Below, piece by piece: positions 26,578 through 36,407 of a stretch of 64,000 bases of DNA (position 1 is the stretch's first letter; each line of letters starts with the position of its first letter). Source of the DNA: Verrucomicrobiaceae bacterium. Lineage in GTDB: Bacteria > Verrucomicrobiota > Verrucomicrobiia > Verrucomicrobiales > Verrucomicrobiaceae. The notes beneath the pieces were generated by a model that was given only the letters and a program-made list of their open reading frames with translations, did no database searches and was not told the DNA's origin. The stretch is taken from NCBI GenBank assembly GCA_024232965.1, contig JACKQF010000003.1, positions 372,001 through 436,000 on the forward strand. Reading direction: 5' to 3'. The position numbers were made by a program, and so were the translations under genes.

Positions 26578-27582
26578 GTGACTCTGCCTTGGCTCAACAG
26601 CGACCGATTCCCTCTCTACCTGGCCCCGATGGCCGGGGTGACGGACATGGTCTTTCGAAGTCTCTGCAAGGAACTGGGCGCGGATGTGATGGTGACAGAA
26701 TTTGTCTCATCTGAGGGCATTCTTCAGAGGGATGATCGCACACGCCATTACACGGAATTTGATGAGCCACAACGCCCGCTGGGTGTGCAGCTCTTTGGCG
26801 CGGACGGTGTGAGGATGGGGGAAGCAGCGCGCAAGATCATCGACTGGAAACAGCCGGACTTTATCGACATTAACTTTGGCTGCCCGGTGAACAAGGTGGT
26901 GGCAAAAAATGGAGGATCATCTCTGCTAAAAAATTGCCCAGTGCTGGCGGAGGTGGCTCGCGGAGTGGTTGAAGGCGTCTCATCAACGGGCGTGCCGGTC
27001 ACTGCAAAGATGCGTACTGGCTGGGACGCGCAGAGTATCAATGCGGTCGAAGTAGCGCATATTCTCGAAGACTGTGGGATCCAGGCCATCGCCGTTCACG
27101 GGCGGACACGGGCGCAGGGCTACAGCGGTGTGGCGGACTGGGAAGTGATTGCGCAAGTGGCGGAGGCTGTGAAGATCCCTGTCATCGGCAATGGTGACGT
27201 TGCATGCGGCGCGGATGTGGAGGTGCGGCGGGCGCAGACTCCGGTCAATGGGATCATGATTGGCCGCGCTGCGATGACCAACCCATGGGTTTTTCAGGAA
27301 GCCCGGCACTTTTTAGAGCACGGTGTTCAACCGCCGCCGGCCAGTATCGAGGATCGTTTCACCTTCATGCGACGTCATTGCCAGATGTCCATTGCACGGT
27401 CGACCCGAGGTGAATTCGAAGTGATGCGTGCGATGCGATCACGGCTGATGCATTACACAAAGTCAATTCCTGGCGGCAAGCATCTGCGCAATAGCTTTGC
27501 CCACATCACCAGCGTGATGGAACTCGATGACATCGCGGCGCAACATCTGGCCGCGCGGGACTTCCGCGCGGAACAAGTCTGA
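26578..27582 (+). CDS. dusB: tRNA-dihydrouridine synthase, DusB type
   Basis: An FMN enzyme that reduces uridines in the tRNA D-loop. The 334-residue protein starts at GTG 26578. Motifs include LAPMAGVTDMVFRSLCKELG, the catalytic-cysteine region DINFGCPVNKVVAKNGGSSL (about 97-116), KMRTGWD, VHGRTRAQGYSG and the FMN phosphate-binding NGIMIGRAAMTNPWVFQEA. It is of normal length. The DusB call is favoured over DusA and DusC by the NKVVAKNGGSSLLK pattern. It converges with a porin gene only four bases away. Confidence 0.93.
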   Translation: MTLPWLNSDRFPLYLAPMAGVTDMVFRSLCKELGADVMVTEFVSSEGILQRDDRTRHYTEFDEPQRPLGVQLFGADGVRMGEAARKIIDWKQPDFIDINFGCPVNKVVAKNGGSSLLKNCPVLAEVARGVVEGVSSTGVPVTAKMRTGWDAQSINAVEVAHILEDCGIQAIAVHGRTRAQGYSGVADWEVIAQVAEAVKIPVIGNGDVACGADVEVRRAQTPVNGIMIGRAAMTNPWVFQEARHFLEHGVQPPPASIEDRFTFMRRHCQMSIARSTRGEFEVMRAMRSRLMHYTKSIPGGKHLRNSFAHITSVMELDDIAAQHLAARDFRAEQV

Positions 27583-27586
27583 TTGT

Positions 27587-28984
27587 CTAGAAGCGGACGG
27601 TCGTTTGAACGGCGAAGATCCATGCGTTGTCGATGGCGGAGGAACCTCCGGGATGGATCGCGTATTGGAGGCTGGGTTGGAGCGTCCACCATGCGGCGAC
27701 TTGCAACTTGTAGTTGAGTTCGATGACCGCCTCGTAGTCGCTAACGACGAAGGCACCGGGAAGCACGCGGTTGGCGGCGCGCTGGGCGCGCTTGATGTCA
27801 TCGCTCATCTTCAGGTAGGAGGCTCCGAAACCGAGGGTATCCCAATCGCGCCCAGGGATGAGGCCCTTGAAAACGAAGCCGCCATCGACGCCGAATTCTG
27901 TCAGGTTGCGGTCGGAGGGGGCTGCTGTCAGGCGGAAGAATCCAGTCAAGCCTTGCTGTGCGGGGTCGGATTTGTCAGTCTCGCGGCGCAGCATTTGTTC
28001 CGCGAGGAAGTAGGCACCATAGTTGCCTTCGTGCGGTGATTGAGTGCCTTTGGCAAAACCAAAAAGGCCGCCGATAGCGTCGTACACGTCGTAGAACTCG
28101 TCGGTGTGGTAGAAGCCGCCGAGTTTGTAGCTGCCGGGAAGTCCAGCGTCGCCTTCTTCCATATTGTGGCGGTAGCCGATCTCTGAGTAGATCAGCGCAC
28201 CTTGGTCCTTGGTCAGATCATAGCTGGTGCCGTCTTTTTGATCAGGGTAGCCATCGTAAACGGCCGCTTGGACGTAGACTCTTGGCGTAGCCTGCCACTT
28301 GACCAGTGCCCCCAGAGAGCCATAGGGCGTCGATGGGAGGGAATGCGATCCGGTCGGAAGGCCAGGAATGTCGTAAAGGTTAAAGGCCAGAGTCGGGAAG
28401 AAGAACGTCTGGTTAAGGAAGTTGATCGAGGATAGAGAGTTGTAAAACTCAGGCACGATGAAGTCGCGATCCACCGCCATCTGTCCGAGTTTGATCGTGA
28501 GACGGTCATCCAGCAACTTCTGCTGAAAGTAGAGTTCCCAAAGACGCCAACCTTGTGGCAGGTCAAGGAGACTGGACTTGTTAAAATCGCCGACCGCTAT
28601 TTCTGAAAACGGGTCACCATCCAACCATACGCCGCCAGCGTGGATCTGTGCGCCTTTCCAGGAGATGAGCTTGTCTAGATCAAGGTCGAGAATCATCAGG
28701 AGGCCTTGCTGGTAGGCGGTCTCCTCACTGATGCCGCCGGCGAAATTGGTGGGCAGAGATCCAAAGTAGATCGCCTCCATGTCGATGCCCTGTTCCTTGA
28801 GTGCGGTGCGTTTTCCTCCCCAAGTGCCAAGGAGGTAGTCCTGCGTGAAAAAGGCCTCGATACCCGAGGAGGGTGGGGCAGGGGTTGGTGGAGGCGTCTG
28901 GGTGGGCGTACCTGCGGAGGCAAAAGTTGCGGCAACCAGGAAGAGGGAATTGAGAGTTGAGTGGAAAAAGCAGGGTCGGATCAT
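27587..28984 (-). CDS. Carbohydrate porin, OprB family
   Basis: This 465-residue protein has a signal peptide (STLNSLFLVAATFASA), a Pro-rich linker and an outer-membrane beta-barrel with alternating short amphipathic strands, ending in aromatic Phe (IFAVQTTVRF). Recognisable OprB segments are TQDYLLGTWGGKRTALKEQG (about 52-71) and IKLGQMAVDRDFIVPEFYNS. OprB porins pass glucose and other sugars across the outer membrane. I chose ATG 28984; the frame runs 30 codons upstream without a signal-like start. No sugar-utilisation genes are adjacent. Confidence 0.88.
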   Translation of the reverse strand: MIRPCFFHSTLNSLFLVAATFASAGTPTQTPPPTPAPPSSGIEAFFTQDYLLGTWGGKRTALKEQGIDMEAIYFGSLPTNFAGGISEETAYQQGLLMILDLDLDKLISWKGAQIHAGGVWLDGDPFSEIAVGDFNKSSLLDLPQGWRLWELYFQQKLLDDRLTIKLGQMAVDRDFIVPEFYNSLSSINFLNQTFFFPTLAFNLYDIPGLPTGSHSLPSTPYGSLGALVKWQATPRVYVQAAVYDGYPDQKDGTSYDLTKDQGALIYSEIGYRHNMEEGDAGLPGSYKLGGFYHTDEFYDVYDAIGGLFGFAKGTQSPHEGNYGAYFLAEQMLRRETDKSDPAQQGLTGFFRLTAAPSDRNLTEFGVDGGFVFKGLIPGRDWDTLGFGASYLKMSDDIKRAQRAANRVLPGAFVVSDYEAVIELNYKLQVAAWWTLQPSLQYAIHPGGSSAIDNAWIFAVQTTVRF

Positions 28985-29181
28985 TGGGAGTTTGGGGAGG
29001 AGAATGGGGATGCACCCATTGAAACATGTGCATCGCACTGCCTGCATCGGTTTTTTGAGCCAGAACGCCTGCAATGCAAAGTTTCTGAGGGCTGTTCGAG
29101 TGTGGTGAGATTAAGCTAGCCGTAGCAATTTTGATGGCTACGGGAATTGTATTTGAATGGATTGGGGGTAGACTTGCAGCG

Positions 29182-32100
29182 ATGTCTTGGCCCTCCATCA
29201 AATGGATTTTAATGCTATCGATCTTCAGCTTCGCCTCTTTTGCATTTGCGGGCTTTGAGCCGCTGTGGACGCTTGGGAATGTGGACGGGAATCCTTTGGA
29301 ATTTGGCCAGGACCAGTGGGGTACGGTGACTCCGCCGGGCAGTGCCTCGGCCCTGGACGACGACTACTATTTTGCTGGCAGTTACCCTGCGCCCATTGGA
29401 GTGGTGACCGTCGATGAACCCATCCATTTCTTGGAAAGGGCAATCAGCACCGGGAGCCCGACCTGCCGCATCCACTTTCCCCTGAGTGCGGGCCAGGCGA
29501 CGAGCACGTTGCGATTACGTTTTGTCGCGCAACTCGTCTGGGGCGGGTGGTGGGACACCATCGCTGACGAATCGGGGCCTGGGTTTGGCACCCATCTACT
29601 CGAAGTTCGAGTGAATGGGGCGTTGGTCGGTTCGGCCACAATCACTCGTGCAGGGGCGATGGTGGTGGAGGCCAATGCAGGCGCGTTCACTCCTGTGGTC
29701 GGTGCCAATTTACTGACGATCACTCGCGCCGGCGGAGATGCGGAAGCTTGGGTTGCGTTTGATTCTTTGAGTCTCGAGGCGCACCCAATGGCTCTTTTGG
29801 ATGGCGATAGCGATGGCCTGCCGCGTTGGTGGGAAGAAGATCAGGGGCTGAATGATTCCTTCGCGGCTGATGCTTCTGCCGATCAAGACTTGGATGGTCT
29901 GACCGCTCTCCAGGAATACACGAAAAAGACCTTCGTGCACATTGCTGACTCCGATGGGGATGGACTGAAGGATGGCGATGAAGTGACCACCGATCCACTC
30001 AAGCCCGACACCGATGGAGATTCACTGAGCGATGGGTTTGAGCTTTCTCAAATCCCCCCCTTGAATCCCATGCTGACGGATACGGATTCCGACGGAAGCC
30101 CCGACGCCTGGGAATGGCGCACCGGTTACGCGGCCACGAATGGCGGCATCTCTCCGCCCGCGTTTGCGGGTGCCGTAGGCATCCAGTTTGTTTCCGAATT
30201 GCATGATGAAAACGGACTGAATCCAACCCATCCGGCGGGTTACATGCCGCAGATGAATTGGAATGTCACGCTGCCACTAACGACCTGGGAAAAGAAGACG
30301 GGTGGGATGGGGGAGATCGGATCGCCTGTGGCGGGATCACTCGTGGATGCGGGTGGTACGGGGACTACCTTGACTGCGACGTGGACTTCTGAATACACCT
30401 GGGGGAGCAGCAATGGCGGAAGCCCCGATCAGAACCTCTTCAGCGGCTATATCCAAGCAACGGCACTTGGCAATGCGACGCTGGTTCTGTCTGGGATTCC
30501 TTATGCCAATTATCATGTAATCGTCTATGTGGGTAGTGTCTATGATGGAGCGTTGGGCTCTTTGGAACTCAATGGTTCTCCGGCGACCTCGCGTTGGTTC
30601 AGGAGTGGCTCATCGCGGCCAGAGACTCGATTCATTCAGCCCGCTCTGAACGACGAAAATCTCCCTCGACGAGGCAATACCATCGTGTATGAGAACGTGA
30701 GTGGTTCCCAGTGCACCGTTCGATTGGCGAGCGTGAATAGCCACGAGATCGGCATCCATGCAGTTCAAATTGTGGATGCTTCGGCCGACTTGGATAGCGA
30801 TGGGATGCCCGATTGGTGGGAGTTGGCAAATGGGTTGAAACATGGCAGCGGCACCGATGCGGTGTTGGATCCAGACAATGATGGGCTGACGAATGTGCAG
30901 GAGTTTGTGCGCAAAACTTCTCCTCATCTGGCTGATACCGATGGGGACGGTTTGTCGGATAAAGTTGAAACTGGAACCACTGTGTGGACCAGCGCGAACG
31001 ATACCGGGTCCAATCCCTTGGTGGCGGACACTGATGGCGATGGCTTGACCGACGGAGATGAAGTCTTTCGTCAGCCTGTGTCTACCAATCCCAACCTTGT
31101 CGATACCGATGCGGACGGTCGCGATGATGGGGAAGAAGCACAGCGCCATACCGATCCGTTGGTGGCTGATTCCACAGCCGTCTCCATGCCGGTGGTGACG
31201 GTGAGTCCCCGGACTTTTGATTGGGAGGTTGCTGGTGTACAGTTGCTCTGGGATCATACCCGTGGCGAGACCGCCGATGGTCCTTGGGGTGATGACTATC
31301 TGGTGATATTGGGCGTGGAGAATAGCGCCACTAACTATGAGAGCCTTCGGGTCGGTCTGCGGGCCAGCGAGGGGATGGTGACTCACTTTTTTTATTCGAG
31401 TGCAGCGGGTGCTTTTTCGGCTGCGGGTGAGCCTGGGGCTGATATTTGGGAAAGCGATTGGAGCCAACCTCCAGTGGATCTACGGAGCGCGTTGGGTTTT
31501 AGCGGATATGGTCTGGACCTTTCGGATCGACTGAGATTTCGTGTGGTGGGGAGCAGTGCGGGATCTGCGAGTGCCTGGACCATCACCTACACTGTGACGA
31601 ATCAGGACACCGGCCAGACGGTCGTCACACGGACGTTCAACAACACAACTCTGGTGACTAATGTTCACAATGGTTCCGCGACCTGGCAGGACGATTCTGA
31701 TCCGCCCGTCCTGAATCGAATGGCGGTCAATCTGCACGCAGGTGTGCGACTCTTTTTCAGCAACACTCCCCTCGAAGACAGCCCGGCTTTTGCCTCGATC
31801 AAAGACACCGATGAAGACGGCATGCCCGATGTTTGGGAGAATGCCCATGGCTTGAATAAAAACAGCGCAGCGGATGCTGGGCTGGATGTAGAGGGCGATG
31901 GTCTTAGCAATTTGCGCGAATTCCTTGCCGGCACTGACCCTCACGACAGAGACACGGACGACGACCTTGCCTCTGATGGTGCTGAAGTGGCTGCGGGTAG
32001 TGATCCCCTGCGTGCCTCAAGTTTACCTCCTTACTGGCATGGAATACCAGGTGCTGGTGGTGAGGATTTTAACAACAACGGCATGGCGGATAGCTGGGAA

Positions 32101-34248
32101 ATGCTGCATGGCGGCTTTTCGCTATTGCCTGTGGCGGACGATGACTTGGATGGTGTCAGCAATGCGGACGAAGCGATTGCGGGGACTGACCCGCTCGACC
32201 CGCAGTCGCGATTGTGGAGTGCGGTGCTGACCTCAGGGTCTGATTTGACTCTTTGCTGGCCGGCGCTGACGCTCAAGGAAGAGGTGCTGCTGCAAAACGA
32301 ATCCCTGGGAACGACGGGTTGGTTGCCCGCAATAGGCACACTGAACACTGTGGGCGGTGAACGGAGATTGATGTTGACTGGGGTACTGTCTGCAGGGGTT
32401 GACCGGCGCTTTTATCGAGTGGCGGTGAGCGACTTGGACAGTGACCTGGATGGTGTTAGTGACTGGACGGAGTCGATGGTGTTGGGATCGAATCCTTACG
32501 TGGCTTCTAGCACGCAGACGCCCCAGCAGATTGATGCGAACTCGGATGGGTATGTCGATACTACCGTCAGTGGCGACTATCTGACCCTGGTGGAGTCGTT
32601 GCATGGTGGGGCCTCAATGGGTGGTTTCCCAGTGGCGGGAACGGGCGCTGCAGGGCAGGGTGTCTCGCGACCTCATGCGGCTCGATTCCTCATGCAGGCG
32701 GCGTTTGGTCCAACTTTGGAGGACATTGATCAAGTGCGATCACTTGGTTATGAAGGCTGGATTGCAGATCAGATAACCAAGCCGCCCACTCTCCATTCCG
32801 TTTACATTCGCGGGATTCAGGAGGATTTGTTGGGGCAGCGTGCGGACCTGACGTATTCGTACAACGGCACCGACAACTTCATCAATGGCAACAACATGAT
32901 GACCGCCTTTGCCCGGGCGGCCATTCAGGGAGATGACCAATTACGGCAGAGGGTGGCCTTTGCGTTGAGCCAGATTTTGGTCGCATCCCGGCGCGATGCG
33001 AATCTGGAGAATCGCCCAGGCGCCATGGCGGATTTTTATGACATCTTCGTTCGCAATGCATTCGGTAATTACCTCGAAGTGTTGCGCGAGGTCACGCTAC
33101 ATCCGGTGATGGGGCGCTATCTGAGTCACGTGGGCAATCAAAAGGCGCGTCCGGAGATCAATCAGTACCCAGATGAAAACTATGCGCGCGAGGTGATGCA
33201 GCTTTTCACGATTGGTCTGTGGCAACTGAATCCCGATGGCAGCCGACAGGTGGATGGTGGTGGGCAAAACATCCCGACCTATTCGAATGCAGAGATCACC
33301 CAGATGGCGCGAGTGCTCACGGGGCTATGGTTTGGTGGACACAACTGGGGCCAGGGTGGCTGGTCAGATCCAGACCTGACCACACCGCTGACAATGCATC
33401 CTGAATATCACGATTTTGGCAGCAAGACCTTGGTCGGGGGTTTCCAGATCGCCTCACGGGCTCCTACAATTGAAAATGCGCTACGTGACATCGATGACGC
33501 GATTCGGCACCTGTTTGAGCACCCCAACACGGGGCCGTTTATTGGGCGTCAATTGATCCAGTTCCTCGTGACTGACAATCCGTCGCCAGCCTATGTGCAA
33601 CGTGTGGCGTCGGTGTTCGCAGATAACGGTTCAGGCGTTCGCGGGGACCTGAGTGCGGTGGTGAAGGCCATTTTGCTGGATACTGAGGCGCGCAATCCGG
33701 CTTCAGTGATGCAGGACCCGAGCTTCGGTAGGCTGAAGGAACCGGTGATCCGAACAATGGCCATGGCGCGTGCGTTTGGCATGAAGCAGACGCAGGGCTT
33801 GCTGTGGTGGGATTGGAGCACATTTTACGACGCGGCGCGGCAGGAACCAACACGATCGCCCAGTGTGTTTAATTTCTACCGTCCCGACCACCGCCCGCCA
33901 GGGTTGATGACTCAAAACGATCTGGCCGGTCCGGTGTTCCAGATTACGGACAGCTATTCTGCCATTGCCTTCCCGAATCATTTGTGGTCGATGCTGGAAG
34001 AGGGCTTCAATGTCTGGCGCACTTATAGCTTTCCGCTGGACCTGAGCCGGGAGGTTGCGTTAGCATCCGATCCCGAGCGTCTGGTTGATCACTTGAACTT
34101 GATGCTTTGTGCCGGATCTATGCGTGCTTCCACCCGCTCCATCATTCTCTCTAATATCAGCGCAATCCCTGCCAGTGATCGTGCCGCGCGCGCTCGTGTG
34201 GCTGCGTATCTGGCACTGACAGCACCGGAAGGGGCCGTCATGAAATGA
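29182..34248 (+). CDS. TSP3-repeat and DUF1800 secreted protein
   Basis: This 1688-residue exported protein has a signal peptide (WILMLSIFSFASFAFA) and two or more beta-rich domains. Several clusters of calcium-binding thrombospondin type 3 repeats lie between them (DSDGDGLKDGDE, DTDGDSLSDGFE, DTDGDGLSDKVE, DTDEDGMPDVWE). A C-terminal DUF1800 domain starts near residue 1160 (RFLMQAAFGPTLEDIDQV) and ends near 1688. DUF1800 genes normally precede a DUF1501 gene, as here: the stop overlaps the next ATG by four bases (ATGA). ATG 29182 puts the signal peptide first; TTG 29131 and ATG 29134 are alternatives. It probably works outside the cell in a calcium-stiffened form. The substrate is unknown. 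Confidence 0.88.
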   Translation: MSWPSIKWILMLSIFSFASFAFAGFEPLWTLGNVDGNPLEFGQDQWGTVTPPGSASALDDDYYFAGSYPAPIGVVTVDEPIHFLERAISTGSPTCRIHFPLSAGQATSTLRLRFVAQLVWGGWWDTIADESGPGFGTHLLEVRVNGALVGSATITRAGAMVVEANAGAFTPVVGANLLTITRAGGDAEAWVAFDSLSLEAHPMALLDGDSDGLPRWWEEDQGLNDSFAADASADQDLDGLTALQEYTKKTFVHIADSDGDGLKDGDEVTTDPLKPDTDGDSLSDGFELSQIPPLNPMLTDTDSDGSPDAWEWRTGYAATNGGISPPAFAGAVGIQFVSELHDENGLNPTHPAGYMPQMNWNVTLPLTTWEKKTGGMGEIGSPVAGSLVDAGGTGTTLTATWTSEYTWGSSNGGSPDQNLFSGYIQATALGNATLVLSGIPYANYHVIVYVGSVYDGALGSLELNGSPATSRWFRSGSSRPETRFIQPALNDENLPRRGNTIVYENVSGSQCTVRLASVNSHEIGIHAVQIVDASADLDSDGMPDWWELANGLKHGSGTDAVLDPDNDGLTNVQEFVRKTSPHLADTDGDGLSDKVETGTTVWTSANDTGSNPLVADTDGDGLTDGDEVFRQPVSTNPNLVDTDADGRDDGEEAQRHTDPLVADSTAVSMPVVTVSPRTFDWEVAGVQLLWDHTRGETADGPWGDDYLVILGVENSATNYESLRVGLRASEGMVTHFFYSSAAGAFSAAGEPGADIWESDWSQPPVDLRSALGFSGYGLDLSDRLRFRVVGSSAGSASAWTITYTVTNQDTGQTVVTRTFNNTTLVTNVHNGSATWQDDSDPPVLNRMAVNLHAGVRLFFSNTPLEDSPAFASIKDTDEDGMPDVWENAHGLNKNSAADAGLDVEGDGLSNLREFLAGTDPHDRDTDDDLASDGAEVAAGSDPLRASSLPPYWHGIPGAGGEDFNNNGMADSWEMLHGGFSLLPVADDDLDGVSNADEAIAGTDPLDPQSRLWSAVLTSGSDLTLCWPALTLKEEVLLQNESLGTTGWLPAIGTLNTVGGERRLMLTGVLSAGVDRRFYRVAVSDLDSDLDGVSDWTESMVLGSNPYVASSTQTPQQIDANSDGYVDTTVSGDYLTLVESLHGGASMGGFPVAGTGAAGQGVSRPHAARFLMQAAFGPTLEDIDQVRSLGYEGWIADQITKPPTLHSVYIRGIQEDLLGQRADLTYSYNGTDNFINGNNMMTAFARAAIQGDDQLRQRVAFALSQILVASRRDANLENRPGAMADFYDIFVRNAFGNYLEVLREVTLHPVMGRYLSHVGNQKARPEINQYPDENYAREVMQLFTIGLWQLNPDGSRQVDGGGQNIPTYSNAEITQMARVLTGLWFGGHNWGQGGWSDPDLTTPLTMHPEYHDFGSKTLVGGFQIASRAPTIENALRDIDDAIRHLFEHPNTGPFIGRQLIQFLVTDNPSPAYVQRVASVFADNGSGVRGDLSAVVKAILLDTEARNPASVMQDPSFGRLKEPVIRTMAMARAFGMKQTQGLLWWDWSTFYDAARQEPTRSPSVFNFYRPDHRPPGLMTQNDLAGPVFQITDSYSAIAFPNHLWSMLEEGFNVWRTYSFPLDLSREVALASDPERLVDHLNLMLCAGSMRASTRSIILSNISAIPASDRAARARVAAYLALTAPEGAVMK

Positions 34249-35738
34249 GCCATCCCGATTCCATGTCCCAAGCAAGAACAACCCGCCGCCAATTCATGGG
34301 CCAGGCTTCCTGTGCTGCCATCAGTGGTGTGTCTGCACTGAACGCTCTGCTGAATCTCAAAATGGCGGGAAGTGCGGCTGCCTCCGGTGGTCCGACGGAT
34401 CGGCGCACATTGGTTTGTGTGTTCCTGAACGGCGGTTGCGATTCATTTAATTGGCTGGTGCCTCGCGATGCAACAAGGCATGGCGTCTATAGCACTTCGC
34501 GCGGCAATTTGGCGCTCGGCTCTGGAGATCTGCTCCCGCTAAACCAAGATGGTGGCGATGGGCAACTCTATGGTATTCACCCTTCCTGTGCGGGCTTCCA
34601 AGAGCTCTTCAACGGGCTTGGCGGTGATACGGCGAAGCGGCGTGCTGCTTTTATATCCAACATCGGAACGCTGATCCAGCCTGTTACCAAGGCCCAATAT
34701 TTGGCCGAGAGCGTTCCGCTTCCAAGGGCGCTGTATTCGCATGCCGACCAGATTGACCAATGGCAAACCTCGGTTCCGCAGGGGCTGACGCAATTGAGCG
34801 GGTGGGGTGGACGTGCTGCGGACATTCTCCATTCCACGGCGAATAGTGGGCAGACCTCAATGAGCATTTCCTTGTCGGGAAACAATCTGTTTCAAGTGGG
34901 CAATACGACCCAACAATTTGTCATCACATCGGATGGTGCATTGACGCTTACGGGGCAACAATCGGACCCGGGCGGTGATCCTAACAATCCGCTGCGCCTG
35001 AAAAATCAAGCCAGCCGCAGCGTCATCGAGCAACACTACACGAACCTGATTCAGGACTCCTACGCTCAATTGAGCAAGACTAGCCTGGACATGCAGGAGT
35101 ACTTCCTCCAGCAGTTCACCTCCTATGATGACAGCGCTGTTGCCTCGTTTTTTCCGGCTGGAAATTGGTTGGCGCAGCAGTTCCGTGCAGCTCTCAAGAC
35201 GATCGTTTTGCGGGAGCAACTCGGTCTGACCCGGCAGACCCTGTTTATCAGCTTCGGAGGATGGGATCATCATGGTGAGTTGTTGGAGGCTCAGGCGGGG
35301 ATGCTGAGCTTCCTGGATGCCGCGCTGACAGGATTTCAGAAAGCCTTGGACTACCTCGGCACACAGACTGCGACGGCGGGAATTCAGGATTCCGTGATGA
35401 CCTACACCGCCTCTGATTTTGGCCGGACGCTGCGCAGCAATGGCCGCGGGACCGATCACGCCTGGGGGGGCAATGCCTTGGTGATGGGAGGTCCGGTTCA
35501 GGGCGGGCGCATCTATGGTTCCTTCCCAGATCAGTCGCTCGATGGCGGTGACGACACCGGCTATGGCGGTCGGATGATTCCGACGACATCAGTGGATCAA
35601 TTCTTTGCAGAGATGCTACGCTGGTTCGGCGTTCCTGCGGGCGACACGGCCTACGTTTTACCAAACATCAATCATTTTTACACTCCAGGTTCTGGGTCCT
35701 TGCCGCTGGGCTTCCTGCGCGCGGGCAGTTGGGTTTAA
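34245..35738 (+). CDS. DUF1501 Tat-exported protein, DUF1800 partner
   Basis: This 497-residue protein has a twin-arginine signal (TTRRQFMGQASCAAISGVSA, about 12-31) and the DUF1501 fold. The LVCVFLNGGCDSFNWLVP start, the FISFGGWDHHGELLEAQAGM segment and the TASDFGRTLRSNGRGTDHAW region hold likely metal ligands. It is translationally coupled to the DUF1800 gene by a four-base overlap, the standard arrangement for this pair. It belongs to the branch paired with DUF1800 and differs from the PSD1-linked DUF1501 proteins elsewhere in the window. Folded export by Tat suggests a metal-dependent hydrolase-like protein. Activity is unproven for the family. Confidence 0.9.
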   Translation: MSHPDSMSQARTTRRQFMGQASCAAISGVSALNALLNLKMAGSAAASGGPTDRRTLVCVFLNGGCDSFNWLVPRDATRHGVYSTSRGNLALGSGDLLPLNQDGGDGQLYGIHPSCAGFQELFNGLGGDTAKRRAAFISNIGTLIQPVTKAQYLAESVPLPRALYSHADQIDQWQTSVPQGLTQLSGWGGRAADILHSTANSGQTSMSISLSGNNLFQVGNTTQQFVITSDGALTLTGQQSDPGGDPNNPLRLKNQASRSVIEQHYTNLIQDSYAQLSKTSLDMQEYFLQQFTSYDDSAVASFFPAGNWLAQQFRAALKTIVLREQLGLTRQTLFISFGGWDHHGELLEAQAGMLSFLDAALTGFQKALDYLGTQTATAGIQDSVMTYTASDFGRTLRSNGRGTDHAWGGNALVMGGPVQGGRIYGSFPDQSLDGGDDTGYGGRMIPTTSVDQFFAEMLRWFGVPAGDTAYVLPNINHFYTPGSGSLPLGFLRAGSWV

Positions 35739-35754
35739 GGTCATTCTTCCGGCT

Positions 35755-36399
35755 ATGGCACGCGGCGTTCCTCCCAGTCTCAGCCCGTTTCGGTTTTACG
35801 TGACCATCGTGACTCCGCTGGCGCTATGTGCCCTCCTGGTGATACTTTTGATTTGGCGAATCTTCACCGCAGAAAAAGTCGCGAATGAGCCTGAGGAGGC
35901 ACTCGTCCAGCCGGAGGAAAAAGCGGCTCCAGTCGCGGTGCCGTCGCCGAGTTCACGCGGGATGGCGGATCATGCAGCCAAGAGCATCGGTGCGGTGATC
36001 CTAGAGCGCTATGCACATCCAGAGCAGTCGCCCCAAGCCGACCTACAAGACATGGCGCATGCATTGGAAAACTTCGCGCTCCTCGTGAAGGGGGACAATC
36101 CATTGCCGCTGGGCTCAAACCAGGAGATTGCCACTGCGCTGAGGGGTAGGAACGCGATGAATCTGATTTTCATTCCGCTCGATCATCCCGCGATAGGAGT
36201 GGATGGTCAGCTCATTGATCGCTGGGGCTCACCGCTTTTTTTTCACGTAGAATCGCGCGATCACATCGACATCCGCAGCGCTGGCCCAGATAAGGTGATG
36301 TGGAGCGATGATGATCTTCAGCGTCGCTATGATGGGTCATTTTTGGCTGGCAAGGATCTCAATCCTGCCAGCCTGCACGTCGAGCGGAAGCTCCGCTGA
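35755..36399 (+). CDS. Membrane protein with pseudopilin-like C-terminus
   Basis: A 214-residue protein with one N-terminal helix (FYVTIVTPLALCALLVILLI, about 13-32), a charged Pro/Glu linker and a C-terminal domain. That domain contains IDRWGSPLFFHVESRDHIDI then RSAGPDKVMWSDDDL. This resembles the DPWG...SxGxDG...DD calcium-site segment at the end of GspG major pseudopilins. The N-terminus is not a prepilin signal, so it is not a pilin. It starts 16 bases after the DUF1501 gene, so it probably shares its transcript. A role in anchoring or exporting the DUF1800/DUF1501 pair is speculation. Confidence 0.7.
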   Translation: MARGVPPSLSPFRFYVTIVTPLALCALLVILLIWRIFTAEKVANEPEEALVQPEEKAAPVAVPSPSSRGMADHAAKSIGAVILERYAHPEQSPQADLQDMAHALENFALLVKGDNPLPLGSNQEIATALRGRNAMNLIFIPLDHPAIGVDGQLIDRWGSPLFFHVESRDHIDIRSAGPDKVMWSDDDLQRRYDGSFLAGKDLNPASLHVERKLR

Positions 36400-36407
36400 G
36401 TTGGCGC

